Shown: piece after piece, positions 33,518 to 41,737 of the stretch
Layout: each line of letters starts with the position of its first letter
Numbering within the stretch: position 1 is the first letter of the stretch
Assembly (NCBI GenBank): GCA_018712865.1
Contig: DVGH01000035.1
Coordinates: forward strand, 1-57,050
Length of the DNA stretch: 57,050 nucleotides
Source of the DNA: Scatavimonas merdipullorum
Lineage (GTDB): Bacteria > Bacillota > Clostridia > Oscillospirales > Acutalibacteraceae
Reading direction: 5' to 3'
Notes under the pieces: generated by a model
Told to the model about the DNA's origin: nothing
What the model saw: only the letters and a program-made list of their open reading frames with translations
Databases searched by the model: none
Program-made: the position numbers and the translations under genes

Positions 33518-33997
33518 TTACATGGCAAAATCGTCAAGCTTTACCCACGCCGCATCTTTTTTGTGTATGGTCATTTCATTTTCTTCACCGTCCGACACGG
33601 TAAACGTATGCCTGTCGGCAGCCTTGAGGATTCCTCCAAATTCTTTGCCAAGCGGTTCTATCGGGCGTATCATATTAACCAGAATGTCCGCCCCTATAAA
33701 CCTTTCAAAATGCTCTTCCCGTATCAGCTCACGCTCCAGGCCGGGGGAGCAGACCTCCAGGCAATAGCTTTGTTCAATCAGGTCGGCCTCATCCAAAGGC
33801 TGGTCCAGCGCACGGCTGACCGCTTCGCAGTCTTCTATGCACACGCCGCCTTCTTTATCAATAAAAATACGCAAATACCATTGTGCGCCCTCTTTCACAA
33901 AGCGCACATCCCAAAGCTGCAGCCCCATGGCGGTAACAACCGGCTGTGCAAGCAGCCAAACGGCTTCTACCGTATTTGTGCTTTTTTTCTTTGCCAA
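33518..33997 (-). CDS. rimP: Ribosome maturation factor RimP, TTG start
   Basis: A 159-residue 30S assembly factor. The N-terminal domain shows GLQLWDVRFVKEG and LRIFIDKEGGV, followed by ALDQPLDEADLIEQSYCLEVCSPGLERELI, the family hallmark. The start I prefer is TTG at 33997 (MAKKKSTN): AAAAGGGG lies about 9 bp upstream of it, whereas the ATG ten codons earlier has no ribosome binding site. First gene of the rimP-nusA-rnpM-ylxQ-infB-rbfA-nrnA operon. Confidence 0.92.
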   Translation of the reverse strand: MAKKKSTNTVEAVWLLAQPVVTAMGLQLWDVRFVKEGAQWYLRIFIDKEGGVCIEDCEAVSRALDQPLDEADLIEQSYCLEVCSPGLERELIREEHFERFIGADILVNMIRPIEPLGKEFGGILKAADRHTFTVSDGEENEMTIHKKDAAWVKLDDFAM

Positions 33998-34066
33998 ATA
34001 ACATACCCCTTTTCGTTGCTCTGCCAACCCCTGTTTTTAAAGAGGGTTTTCTGCATACTCAAAAGA

Positions 34067-34092
34067 AAGGAGCGGGCTTTTTCCCACTCCTT
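34067..34092 (-). promoter_or_regulatory. Terminator-like hairpin in the rimP-nusA leader
   Basis: AAGGAGCGGG (34067-34076) and CCCACTCCTT (34083-34092) form a 10-bp stem with one G-U pair. On the minus strand TTTCTTTT follows. It lies about 20-45 nt downstream of the expected start of the rimP promoter, so it is inside the operon leader and can attenuate it. It is also the first terminator past the ABC permease genes. Confidence 0.7.
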
Positions 34093-34119
34093 ACTCTTAT
34101 CTTCTATTCAACTTTTATT

Positions 34120-34148
34120 AGTTTACCACGCTCTGTAAAAAAATGCAA
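34120..34148 (-). promoter_or_regulatory. Sigma-A promoter of the rimP-nusA operon
   Basis: On the minus strand TTGCAT (34143-34148), 17 bp and TAAACT (34120-34125), squeezed between the end of the ABC permease gene and the leader hairpin. Confidence 0.65.
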
Positions 34149-34165
34149 GTTTTTTCTTTTGTCCT

Positions 34166-35068
34166 TTATCCCTTGACCGCGCCGGCGACAACGCCCTTAA
34201 TAATATATTTCTGACACGCAAGGTAGAACACAATGATCGGGATAATTGCAAGCACAAGCATTGCCATCATGGCCGCCATGTCGATCGCCCCGTATCCGCC
34301 GCGCAAAAACTGGATCGCCATCGGGATCGTCTGCTGTTCCTTGGGCAGCACAAGCGTCGGGAGCAAATAGTCGTTCCAAATCCACATGGCATTTAAGATC
34401 GCCACCGTAATGGCTGTTGGCCGCAATATGGGAAATACAATCAAAAAGAACGTACGCATCGACCCACACCCGTCGATCATCGCCGCTTCCTCTATTTCAA
34501 GCGGGACGCTTTTGATAAAGCCCGTGAACATAAAAACAGAAAGCCCCGCGCCAAATCCCAGATAAAGTATAACAATCCCGAACATGTTGTCGATCCCCAG
34601 CCTATTTGCAACCTGCGACATGGGGTACATCACCATCTGGAACGGTACGATCATCGAAAACGCGCATAAAAGGTACAGCACCTTTGTATACCAGGCTTTT
34701 ATTCTTACAATAAACCATGCGCACATGGAGGTGCAAAGGATGATAACCGCAACGGAACAGATGGTAATAAACAGAGAAACGCCAAACGCCTGGAAAAACC
34801 CTATTTTTTCAACGCCGTTTATATAATTGTCAAGCCCCACAAACGATTCTGCGTTCGGAAAGGCAAACGGCTCTGCGCTTAAATAAAGTTTCCCCTTGAA
34901 AGAATTCATTACAACCAGAAAAATCGGTGCTAAAACGGCAATGACCACAACTACCAAAATGGCAAATTTCAACCAGTCTCTTCCGCGCATCTTGGCCTTG
35001 ATCTTTTGGTTGTTCCCTTTCTTTTTCTTTTTTTCAATCTGTGCAGTGGTAAGCAGTTGTTCCGCCAT
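34166..35068 (-). CDS. Carbohydrate ABC transporter permease (MalG type)
   Basis: A 300-residue inner-membrane permease with six predicted helices. The EAA loop, which contacts the ATPase, reads EIEEAAMIDGCGSMRTFFLIVFP, with the usual EAAxIDG core. The N-terminal Lys-rich stretch precedes the first helix. Its start overlaps the stop of the partner permease by one base (TGATG). The two permeases and the lipoprotein form a CUT1-type sugar importer. The substrate cannot be read; the ATPase is not in this window. Confidence 0.9.
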   Translation of the reverse strand: MAEQLLTTAQIEKKKKKGNNQKIKAKMRGRDWLKFAILVVVVIAVLAPIFLVVMNSFKGKLYLSAEPFAFPNAESFVGLDNYINGVEKIGFFQAFGVSLFITICSVAVIILCTSMCAWFIVRIKAWYTKVLYLLCAFSMIVPFQMVMYPMSQVANRLGIDNMFGIVILYLGFGAGLSVFMFTGFIKSVPLEIEEAAMIDGCGSMRTFFLIVFPILRPTAITVAILNAMWIWNDYLLPTLVLPKEQQTIPMAIQFLRGGYGAIDMAAMMAMLVLAIIPIIVFYLACQKYIIKGVVAGAVKG

Positions 35069-35910
35069 CAGCTTTCAACCTCCTTACGTCTTGTCAGGTA
35101 AAGCTGCGTCAAAGCAATGACCGCAACAATCACAAAGAAGATAACCGCCTTGGCTTGTCCTACGCCCTGCCATCCTACGCGTCCGTAAAACGTATTGTAA
35201 ATATCCAGCGCCAGCATTTGCGTCTGCTTTCCAGGCGCGCCTGCCGTAAGCGCATAGTTTTGGTCAAACAGCTTAAACGAGTTTGTCAGCGTAAGGAACA
35301 CGCAGATGGTAATAGACGGCATAACCTGCGGGATGGTAATTTTCCAAAGCTTCTGCCAGCTGTTCGCGCCGTCTATATCGGCAGCCTCCATCAGTTCGGG
35401 CGAAACGTTTTGTATGCCGGCTATATAAATAATCATCATATATCCTACAAGTTGCCAGTTCATTAAGATAACAAGCCCCCAAAAGCCATAGGCCGGGTCC
35501 GTTGTAATTGTCGCGTTTGAATAATACAGCACGCCGTTGATGATCATAAGCCAGATATACCCCAGAACAATACCGCCAATCAGGTTTGGCATAAAAAAGG
35601 TCGTTCTGAAAAGGTTTGTCCCCTTTATAGCCTTTGTTAATAATAAAGCCAAAAGGAAAGCCAGTACATTTATGGTTATGACCGATACCACGGTAAATTT
35701 AACCGTAAACCAAAGCGCGTTGATGAAATCAGCGTTTGAAAAGGCTTTAATATAGTTTTCAATGCCCACCCATTGCGCATTTTCTACTGTGCTGAACTTT
35801 GTAAACGACAGATATATTCCCATGATAAACGGGATAATAAACGCAATCAGAAAAGCGGCCAAAGTGGGCAATACCAAAACGGGAAACCATCTTTTCATCG
35901 CTTTTTGCAT
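35068..35910 (-). CDS. Carbohydrate ABC transporter permease (MalF type)
   Basis: A 280-residue partner permease with six helices. Its EAA loop reads ELMEAADIDGANSWQKLWKITIP. The ATG at 35910 follows AAAGGAGGG. It lies downstream of the substrate-binding lipoprotein gene, separated by 145 bp containing a strong hairpin, an arrangement often seen where the binding protein is made in excess. Confidence 0.9.
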   Translation of the reverse strand: MQKAMKRWFPVLVLPTLAAFLIAFIIPFIMGIYLSFTKFSTVENAQWVGIENYIKAFSNADFINALWFTVKFTVVSVITINVLAFLLALLLTKAIKGTNLFRTTFFMPNLIGGIVLGYIWLMIINGVLYYSNATITTDPAYGFWGLVILMNWQLVGYMMIIYIAGIQNVSPELMEAADIDGANSWQKLWKITIPQVMPSITICVFLTLTNSFKLFDQNYALTAGAPGKQTQMLALDIYNTFYGRVGWQGVGQAKAVIFFVIVAVIALTQLYLTRRKEVES

Positions 35911-35959
35911 ACAATCCCTCCTTTGATTTTATGATTAAGAAAAGCCATTTACTTAATCA

Positions 35960-35985
35960 CACCCCGTACCCGAGGGTACGGGGTG
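35960..35985 (-). other. Intercistronic hairpin between binding protein and permease genes
   Basis: CACCCCGTACCC (35960-35971) and GGGTACGGGGTG (35974-35985) are perfectly complementary. No U-tract follows on the minus strand. Such hairpins protect the upstream mRNA segment, giving more binding protein than permease. Confidence 0.7.
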
Positions 35986-36055
35986 CAAATTTTGTTTAAC
36001 TGGATTTTTCGGATTTAACGCTTATACAATAACATTCTGCGCCGCCTAAACGTTT

Positions 36056-37465
36056 TTATGCGGTCGCTGCCTTTTCAGACGCCCAGGCGTCGATAACTGT
36101 CTGCGTTACTTCATCCCAGGTTTTCTGATCCTGTACATACTCCAGCAGCGCGGCGCCAAACAAATTCTTGAATTCTTCGCTGGGGAATGCCGTAAAGAGC
36201 CATTCCGGGTTCACAATTTCGCCGCTTTCCTTTGCTTTCCATCTTAAAACTTCCTGTGCAAGCGGGTCTGTGGGCTGTTCGTCCTCTTCAAAGGTGTTAA
36301 ACGGTGTGATAAAGCCCAGGTCGTTTGTAACAGCCTTTTTACCCTCTTCGCTTGAGAAGAGCCATACTAAAAAGTCGATCGAAGCCTGCTGTTTTGCCTG
36401 GTCAACCTGGCTGTTGATGGCAAAATAGTTTTCCGTACCAATGCAAATGCCCTGTGTTTCTTCGCCCTGCATACCGGTATAGATGGGCAGGAACTTAACG
36501 TCTTCCGCCTTTGTCACATTGCCGTCTGTTCCGTTAATCTGTGCCCATCCCCAGTTTCCGTTTTGTACCATTGCGCATTTGCCCAAGGCAAATTCTGCCA
36601 TAGCGTCGTCAACCGTTTTGGAAGAAAGCAGGCCCTTGTCGGTTGTAGAATTGTTAATATACAGATCAAAAATATTTTGGAATTCCTTATTGTACTTAAA
36701 CGTAATTTCATTTGTGTTAAGGCCGGCAAGAATTACGTTGTCATAGTCGGTATTCTCTTTAAACTCATAGTAAAGCGGCAGGTTTGCAAGGTGCGTCTGC
36801 CATCTCCACTGGTTCCCCTCCGCCATGGAGGTGGAAGCAAACACGCCGTCTATACCAAGCTCGTCCTTAAGCTTTGTCATATCCTCTACAATTTCGCTTA
36901 ACGCGGCAAAGTTTGTAATTTCCTCCACAGATGTGAAGTTGGTGCTTTTATTTTCAGAGGCAAAATACGCTTCCATGATGGCGTTATTGTAGATAATTCC
37001 ATAGCCTTCCAGCGCGTACGGAATCCCATAGATCCCCTCCTCATTGGAAACTGCCAAAGACTTGTTTTCATCTGTAAGCATATTATACAGCTCTGAATCC
37101 TTCAAATCTGCGCAGTAATCTTTCCAGTTCTGATAGCCAACCGGGCCGTTAATCTGGAAAATGGTGGGCGGGTCAGATTTTGCAATCTCAGACATCAGGG
37201 TTTTTTCATATTCGCCCGACGCCGCTGTTGTAATCTTAACCTTAATGCCTGTTTCTTCTTCATATTGCGCAGCAATTGCCTCATATTTGTCGGCAATCTC
37301 CGGTTTAAAGTTTAAAAAATAAATTTCGTCTACTCCCGATGTGTCTGTAGTACCTCCTCCCGACGATGTCTGGGACGAGCCATCGCCTGCGTTACATCCG
37401 GCAAAAATGCCGACTGCCATGCAAAGAACCATTAGCAGTGCCATAATTTTTGAAATCTTGCGCAT
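36056..37465 (-). CDS. ABC sugar-binding lipoprotein (family 1)
   Basis: A 469-residue extracellular solute-binding protein. The signal peptide ends in a lipobox (GIFAGC, lipidated Cys near residue 24), followed by a Gly/Ser-rich tether. The mature part has the family-1 binding-protein pattern: KYEAIAAQYEEETGIKV, ALEGYGIIYNN, FALGKCAMVQNGNWGW. I chose the start MRKISKIMALL at 37465, which gives a normal signal peptide with AAAGGAG upstream. The sugar is unknown; multiple-sugar or alpha-glucoside transport would suit the nearby glgP operon but this is not evidence. Confidence 0.92.
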   Translation of the reverse strand: MRKISKIMALLMVLCMAVGIFAGCNAGDGSSQTSSGGGTTDTSGVDEIYFLNFKPEIADKYEAIAAQYEEETGIKVKITTAASGEYEKTLMSEIAKSDPPTIFQINGPVGYQNWKDYCADLKDSELYNMLTDENKSLAVSNEEGIYGIPYALEGYGIIYNNAIMEAYFASENKSTNFTSVEEITNFAALSEIVEDMTKLKDELGIDGVFASTSMAEGNQWRWQTHLANLPLYYEFKENTDYDNVILAGLNTNEITFKYNKEFQNIFDLYINNSTTDKGLLSSKTVDDAMAEFALGKCAMVQNGNWGWAQINGTDGNVTKAEDVKFLPIYTGMQGEETQGICIGTENYFAINSQVDQAKQQASIDFLVWLFSSEEGKKAVTNDLGFITPFNTFEEDEQPTDPLAQEVLRWKAKESGEIVNPEWLFTAFPSEEFKNLFGAALLEYVQDQKTWDEVTQTVIDAWASEKAATA

Positions 37466-37600
37466 TGTAATTTCTCCTTTACCCTTTATTTTTTGGTTTT
37501 TATCCCTAAAAAGCCGAGCCTTCGGCTTAATAAGCAATTTTAAAGCAATTCTTTGTTTATTTTCGACAAAATTTCAGATCATATTCTTTTCTCATAAGTT

Positions 37601-37629
37601 ATATTAACATCTGTGTTTTTCATTTGCAA
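37601..37629 (-). promoter_or_regulatory. Sigma-A promoter of the sugar ABC operon
   Basis: On the minus strand TTGCAA (37624-37629), 17 bp and TAATAT (37601-37606), about 135 bp upstream of the lipoprotein ATG. The AAAAAGCCGAGCC/TTCGGCTTAA stretch in the leader near 37507-37530 forms a small GCCGA/TCGGC hairpin. The rest of the 37466-37816 gap is AT-rich and contains the leuD terminator. Confidence 0.65.
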
Positions 37630-37761
37630 CACTTTTTTCTGTAATCTCATTTAACAATATTGTAATATTTTTCCACAAAAAATTTTCTTATATCAATATA
37701 TAGGTTTCTTTATTTTATTTTTTCTATATATTGTGCTTTTCATCTTTGCAAAAACAAACGG

Positions 37762-37792
37762 AAGCGCCGCCCCCGCAAAAAGAACGACGCTT
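37762..37792 (-). terminator. leuD terminator
   Basis: AAGCGCCG (37762-37769) pairs with CGACGCTT (37785-37792) with one G-U pair. On the minus strand CCGTTTGTTTTTG follows. Confidence 0.6.
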
Positions 37793-37816
37793 GTATTATT
37801 TACCGTTATTTTTAAA

Positions 37817-38296
37817 TTATTTGATTGCGTTTAAAAGACCGCCTTTTGCAATAATATTTTGAATAAACGGCGGAAACGGCTGTGCCTGGTAGCTTTTGCC
37901 TGTCGTTTGATTTGTAATCACACCCGTGTCAAAGTCAATGCTTACCTCATCCCCGCCTTTTATATCCTTTGCCGCCTGCTCGCATTCCAAAATCGGCAGG
38001 CCGATATTGATGGCGTTCCTGTAAAAAATCCTTGCAAATGTGGAAGCGATCACACAGGAAATACCGGAAGCCTGAATGGCAATGGGCGCATGCTCCCTGG
38101 AAGAGCCGCAGCCAAAATTTTTTTCCGCGACCATAATGTCGCCTTTTTTTACCTTCTTTATAAACTCCTTGTCAATATCCTCCATGCAGTGCGCTGCAAG
38201 CTCCTGGTGAGAAGCCGTATTCAGATACCTTGCTGGGATAATCACGTCTGTGTCTACATTGTCTCCATATTTATGGACGATGCCGTGTGCGTTCAT
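37817..38296 (-). CDS. leuD: 3-isopropylmalate dehydratase small subunit
   Basis: A 159-residue swivelling-domain subunit of the aconitase-like isomerase that turns 2-isopropylmalate into 3-isopropylmalate in leucine synthesis. Motifs are YGDNVDTDVIIPARYL and EKNFGCGSSREHAP. The short form (about 160 residues) is the archaeal/clostridial type, paired with a 420-residue large subunit. It begins 23 bp after leuC. A homoaconitase or dimethylmalate dehydratase cannot be excluded, as no leuA or leuB is in view. Confidence 0.88.
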   Translation of the reverse strand: MNAHGIVHKYGDNVDTDVIIPARYLNTASHQELAAHCMEDIDKEFIKKVKKGDIMVAEKNFGCGSSREHAPIAIQASGISCVIASTFARIFYRNAINIGLPILECEQAAKDIKGGDEVSIDFDTGVITNQTTGKSYQAQPFPPFIQNIIAKGGLLNAIK

Positions 38297-38319
38297 ATAT
38301 ATTGCGCCTCCATTCTTTC

Positions 38320-39597
38320 TTATTGCTCCGCACAGACCTTTTCAGGGTCCGTAATATAACCTGTCACGGCGCTTGCCGCCGCAACCGCGGGGCTTGCCAG
38401 ATATACCTCAGATTCTACATGCCCCATCCTGCCGACAAAATTGCGGTTTGTTGTGGACACTGCGCGCTCCCCCTTGGCCAGAATCCCCATATGCCCGCCC
38501 AGGCAGGGGCCGCATGTGGGCGTAGAAACTACAGCGCCTGCTTTTATAAAAATATCAAACAATCCCTCATGCATGGCGTCCAGCCAAATCTGCTGGGTTC
38601 CGGGGAAGATAATACAACGCACACCCTTGTAAACCTTTTTGCCCTTCAAGATCTCAGCCGCCGCGCGCAGATCGGTCATCCTGCCGTTTGTACATGAGCC
38701 GATCACAACCTGGTCGATCGGAACCTCCCCTTCCCCAACCTGATCTATGGTTCTTGTATTTTCCGGAAGATGTGGAAACGCAACCGTGGGGCGCAGGGCA
38801 GAAAGGTCAATATTGTAAACCGCTTCGTATTCCGCGTCTTCATCCGCCGTATATTCCACAGGCACACCCCGGAACCTCCCCTGCGTGTACGCTCTTGTAA
38901 TATCATCCACCGGGAAAATTCCGTTTTTCGCGCCTGCTTCGATCGCCATATTTGCAATACAAAGGCGGTCGTCTATATTCAAATACTGTAATCCATCCCC
39001 ACAAAACTCCATGGATTTATACAAGGCGCCATCCACACCGATCTTCCCAATAATATGCAAAATAACGTCTTTTCCACTTACAAATTTTGCAGGCCTGCCC
39101 GTCAGGTTAAATTTCAGTGCTGCCGGCACCTTAAACCAGGCCTTGCCGCTGATCATCCCCGCCGCCATGTCTGTAGATCCCACACCTGTGGAAAACGCAC
39201 CGAGCGCGCCATATGTGCAAGTGTGCGAGTCTGCGCCAATGCAGAGGCTGCCCGGCCCCACAAGCCCTTTTTCCGGAAGAAGCGCGTGTTCAATCCCCAT
39301 CTGTCCTACGTCAAAATAATTTTCAATGGCATATTTGTCTGCAAACCGTCGTACCTGCAAACATTGCCCGGCCGCTTTAATGTCCTTATTCGGCGTAAAG
39401 TGGTCCATAACCATTGCAATTTTTGTATTGTCAAAAACAGTGTCTGCCTTACATTCCTCAAAAACATTAATCGCCACCGGGGAGGTAACATCGTTGCCCA
39501 AAACCATATCCAGCCTTGCTTCAATCAACTGTCCGGCCTGCACGCTGTCAAGGCCCGCGTGCGCCGCCAGAATCTTCTGCGACATTGTCATTCCCAT
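38320..39597 (-). CDS. leuC: 3-isopropylmalate dehydratase large subunit
   Basis: A 425-residue [4Fe-4S] subunit. Cluster cysteines appear in IGSCTNGRMTDLR and STPTCGPCLGGHMG. The substrate-binding blocks MVMDHFTPNKDI and GADSHTCTYGALGAF are typical. The first ATG (39597) has AGGAGGG about 8 bp upstream and is preferred over the one two codons later. It is divergent from a Crp-family regulator, 117 bp away, which may control it. Confidence 0.9.
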   Translation of the reverse strand: MGMTMSQKILAAHAGLDSVQAGQLIEARLDMVLGNDVTSPVAINVFEECKADTVFDNTKIAMVMDHFTPNKDIKAAGQCLQVRRFADKYAIENYFDVGQMGIEHALLPEKGLVGPGSLCIGADSHTCTYGALGAFSTGVGSTDMAAGMISGKAWFKVPAALKFNLTGRPAKFVSGKDVILHIIGKIGVDGALYKSMEFCGDGLQYLNIDDRLCIANMAIEAGAKNGIFPVDDITRAYTQGRFRGVPVEYTADEDAEYEAVYNIDLSALRPTVAFPHLPENTRTIDQVGEGEVPIDQVVIGSCTNGRMTDLRAAAEILKGKKVYKGVRCIIFPGTQQIWLDAMHEGLFDIFIKAGAVVSTPTCGPCLGGHMGILAKGERAVSTTNRNFVGRMGHVESEVYLASPAVAAASAVTGYITDPEKVCAEQ

Positions 39598-39649
39598 AAA
39601 ATAGCCCTCCTGTTCAATCTGGTAATATAAGTTTATTATCGCACAGCTG

Positions 39650-39679
39650 TTGTCAAAAGAATGTAAACTATGCTACAAT
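39650..39679 (+). promoter_or_regulatory. Promoter of the Crp-family gene, overlapping a minus-strand TTGACA
   Basis: TTGTCA (39650-39655), 18 bp and TACAAT (39674-39679) precede the regulator. The complementary strand reads TTTTGACAACAG here, a consensus -35 for leuC, though its -10 is poorly spaced. Shared -35 regions suggest mutually influencing divergent promoters. Confidence 0.55.
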
Positions 39680-39714
39680 TAATTTATAGAAAATTTTTGC
39701 TGGGATGTGATCCT

Positions 39715-40386
39715 ATGGAACGCACAATGGCCTATTACGGGGACAACTATGCAAACCTTCCGCCGGAAATACGATGTCATTTTGAAAACATCAATATGGC
39801 AAGAACTTTTCACAAAAATCAAATGGTCTATACCCAGGGGGAAGCCGCAGACTGTTTTTATTATTTAAAACAAGGGCAGGTCCGTATTTTTTTCAGTTCT
39901 CCCGACGGCATGGAAAAAACGCTTACCGTAATTGGCCCCGGCGCAATCCTGGGCGAAGCTGCTTTTTTTGACGGGATGCCAAGGGTTTCCTCCGCCAAGG
40001 CGCTGCAAAGCAGTTTGCTGGTTGCCGTCACAAGGCCGCGCCTTTTAAACAAGTTCCGGCAAGAGCCGGATCTTGCTCTGCAACTTTTAAATTTACAGGC
40101 GCGCTCTATACGTATGCTTTCCTCACAGGTAACCAGCATTATGTTTTTGCAGGCAGACTGCCGCATTGCACGTCTTTTGCTGCAGGCCCAAAGCAGCGCT
40201 CCCGGCAAAGAGCCCACAGTCAATATGACGCACGAGGAAATCGGCAATATTGTGGGCGTTTCGCGCGTAACGGTCAGCAAAATTTTAAACGCCTTTGCCC
40301 GGCGCGGCCTGGTGAAGACCGCATACCGCAGCATTCTGCTAAAAAATCCCGGCGCGCTTGCGGAAATCGCAGCGTTTGATCTGTAG
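39715..40386 (+). CDS. Crp/Fnr family transcription regulator
   Basis: A 223-residue regulator with an N-terminal cyclic-nucleotide-binding-type beta-roll (about 20-120, including FYYLKQGQVRIFFSSPDG and GEAAFFDGMPRVSSAKA) and a C-terminal winged helix (HEEIGNIVGVSRVTVSKILNAF). It lacks an N-terminal cysteine cluster, so it is not an iron-sulfur FNR. The Arg in PRVSSA is where Crp binds cAMP phosphate, but many clostridial members bind other ligands. I preferred the ATG at 39715; one four codons later is possible. Divergent from leuCD. Confidence 0.88.
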   Translation: MERTMAYYGDNYANLPPEIRCHFENINMARTFHKNQMVYTQGEAADCFYYLKQGQVRIFFSSPDGMEKTLTVIGPGAILGEAAFFDGMPRVSSAKALQSSLLVAVTRPRLLNKFRQEPDLALQLLNLQARSIRMLSSQVTSIMFLQADCRIARLLLQAQSSAPGKEPTVNMTHEEIGNIVGVSRVTVSKILNAFARRGLVKTAYRSILLKNPGALAEIAAFDL

Positions 40387-40397
40387 GCATAGATCAC

Positions 40398-40438
40398 GCA
40401 GCCCTGGGAACCTCTTTCCCAAGGCCGCCTTCCGCTTT
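40398..40438. terminator. Convergent terminator between the Crp-family and patatin genes
   Basis: CCTGGGAA (40403-40410) and TTCCCAAGG (40416-40424) pair, extended by flanking GC / GC bases with bulges. A T-run (CTTTTT) follows on the plus strand. Confidence 0.5.
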
Positions 40439-41290
40439 TTATTGTCTGCATAAAAAATCCACTATTTTTCCATACAGCTGCTGTGCGTCACGGTAGCCGT
40501 CGCGGTACAGCTGTAAAAGCTTTTCCTTGTTCTTTTCCGTCCTTGCCACTTCTACCGGCTTTTGTGGGCGTATCACAATTGCCTGGCCGCTTTCCTCCAG
40601 CCGGTCAATATACGCAAGTGTTTCATTATAACGCTCATGCCGGCTTTCTATCTGCGCAACCAGCTTTGGATACGCTCTGTATTTATACCGGATCAGCCCC
40701 AAATGCCTGCTTTTTCCCTTACGGTACGTTTTACACTGGGTCAAAACCAACACATTTTTACAGTTGCCGTTTTCCACAGATCTTTTGATTGGGATAGAAT
40801 CCGCCACGCCGCCGTCCAGATATTCTTTCCCATCTACTTTCACAATGTGAGAGAGCATGGGCAGCGAGCCGGACGCACGCACATAAATCATATCCTTTGC
40901 AAGATCCTTTATGGGAATATATTCCGCCTGTCCCGTTTTACAGTTTGTCACAACGGCGTACAACACAGAAGGGTTCCGCCGGAACGCCTGATAGTCAATC
41001 GGGTACAGTTTTTGGGGGATTTCGTCATAAATAAAGTCCATGCCAAACAAATCTCCCGTCTTTAAAAAGCTGTAAATCCCCGCGTACCGCTTGTCGTTGA
41101 GATAATCTATATTTACCGACAAGGCCCGGCCCTTTTGACGTGCCAGATAACTGCAGGCATGGCCCGCGCCTGCAGACACCGCGTAACATTCTTTAAACCA
41201 AAGGTCCTTCTCCATAAAAAAATCCAGCACGCCCGTCGTATATACGCCGCGCATCCCGCCGCCTTCTAAAATCAGGCCTGCATCATACAT
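40439..41290 (-). CDS. Patatin-like phospholipase family protein
   Basis: A 283-residue cytosolic patatin-like hydrolase (acyl-ester hydrolysis by a Ser-Asp dyad). The oxyanion block is LILEGGGMRGVYTTG near the N-terminus, and the catalytic Asp is in DGGVADSIP. The nucleophile motif usually GxSxG reads AVSAG: the first Gly is Ala. The rest of the family pattern is intact, so activity is likely. I chose the ATG at 41290 (MYDAGLILEGG), with GGGTG upstream; a GTG three codons earlier overlaps that site. Confidence 0.88.
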   Translation of the reverse strand: MYDAGLILEGGGMRGVYTTGVLDFFMEKDLWFKECYAVSAGAGHACSYLARQKGRALSVNIDYLNDKRYAGIYSFLKTGDLFGMDFIYDEIPQKLYPIDYQAFRRNPSVLYAVVTNCKTGQAEYIPIKDLAKDMIYVRASGSLPMLSHIVKVDGKEYLDGGVADSIPIKRSVENGNCKNVLVLTQCKTYRKGKSRHLGLIRYKYRAYPKLVAQIESRHERYNETLAYIDRLEESGQAIVIRPQKPVEVARTEKNKEKLLQLYRDGYRDAQQLYGKIVDFLCRQ

Positions 41291-41322
41291 AAATATCACC
41301 CAAATTTATACAGATTGCGACA

Positions 41323-41350
41323 AAGAGCAGGGTTTCTCTCCCCTGCTCTT
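41323..41350 (-). terminator. Terminator of the corC-like/zinc-ribbon operon
   Basis: AAGAGCAGGG (41323-41332) and CCCTGCTCTT (41341-41350) form a perfect 10-bp stem. On the minus strand TTTGTCG follows, a short U-tract. Confidence 0.65.
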
Positions 41351-41386
41351 CGCTTTGTTTCAGCGCCTTTAAAAACGGCGCCGCAT

Positions 41387-41737
41387 TTATTTATACCTGC
41401 CGCAGCTCTGGCAGCTGCGGCTTTCCACTTTGTTCAGTTCGCCGCAGTCCGGGCAAAACCATTTTCCGTCAGGCAGCGGCACAACCCTTGCCTTGTCCGC
41501 CTGCCGCACTCCCGGCTGCGCGACCTCTTTGCCCTGGTCCTCTATCACCCTTCCCGCCATCGGCGCTATAGACAATCCTCTTGTACCTATACCCGCAACA
41601 TCCTTCAGGTCAAGACTGTCTAAAAATTCCTTTGCAGAGCGCTTTTTCGGCAACATGGCACCGCAGCCCTGGCAAAAACGCGCCGCGCTTTCATTTTCAA
41701 AGCTGCATTTTTTGCACACGTTTGTTTCGCTTTTCAT
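41387..41737 (-). CDS. Small protein with two zinc ribbons, function unknown
   Basis: A 116-residue protein. The N-terminal ribbon has CKKC (8-11) and CQGC near 22-25; the C-terminal ribbon has CPDC and CQSC. Between them is a 60-residue stretch with no recognisable domain. No signal peptide or membrane helix is present. The start overlaps the stop of the CorC-like gene (ATGA), so it is coupled to it. Zinc-ribbon pairs often mediate protein or nucleic-acid contacts, but I cannot assign a role. Confidence 0.75.
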   Translation of the reverse strand: MKSETNVCKKCSFENESAARFCQGCGAMLPKKRSAKEFLDSLDLKDVAGIGTRGLSIAPMAGRVIEDQGKEVAQPGVRQADKARVVPLPDGKWFCPDCGELNKVESRSCQSCGRYK

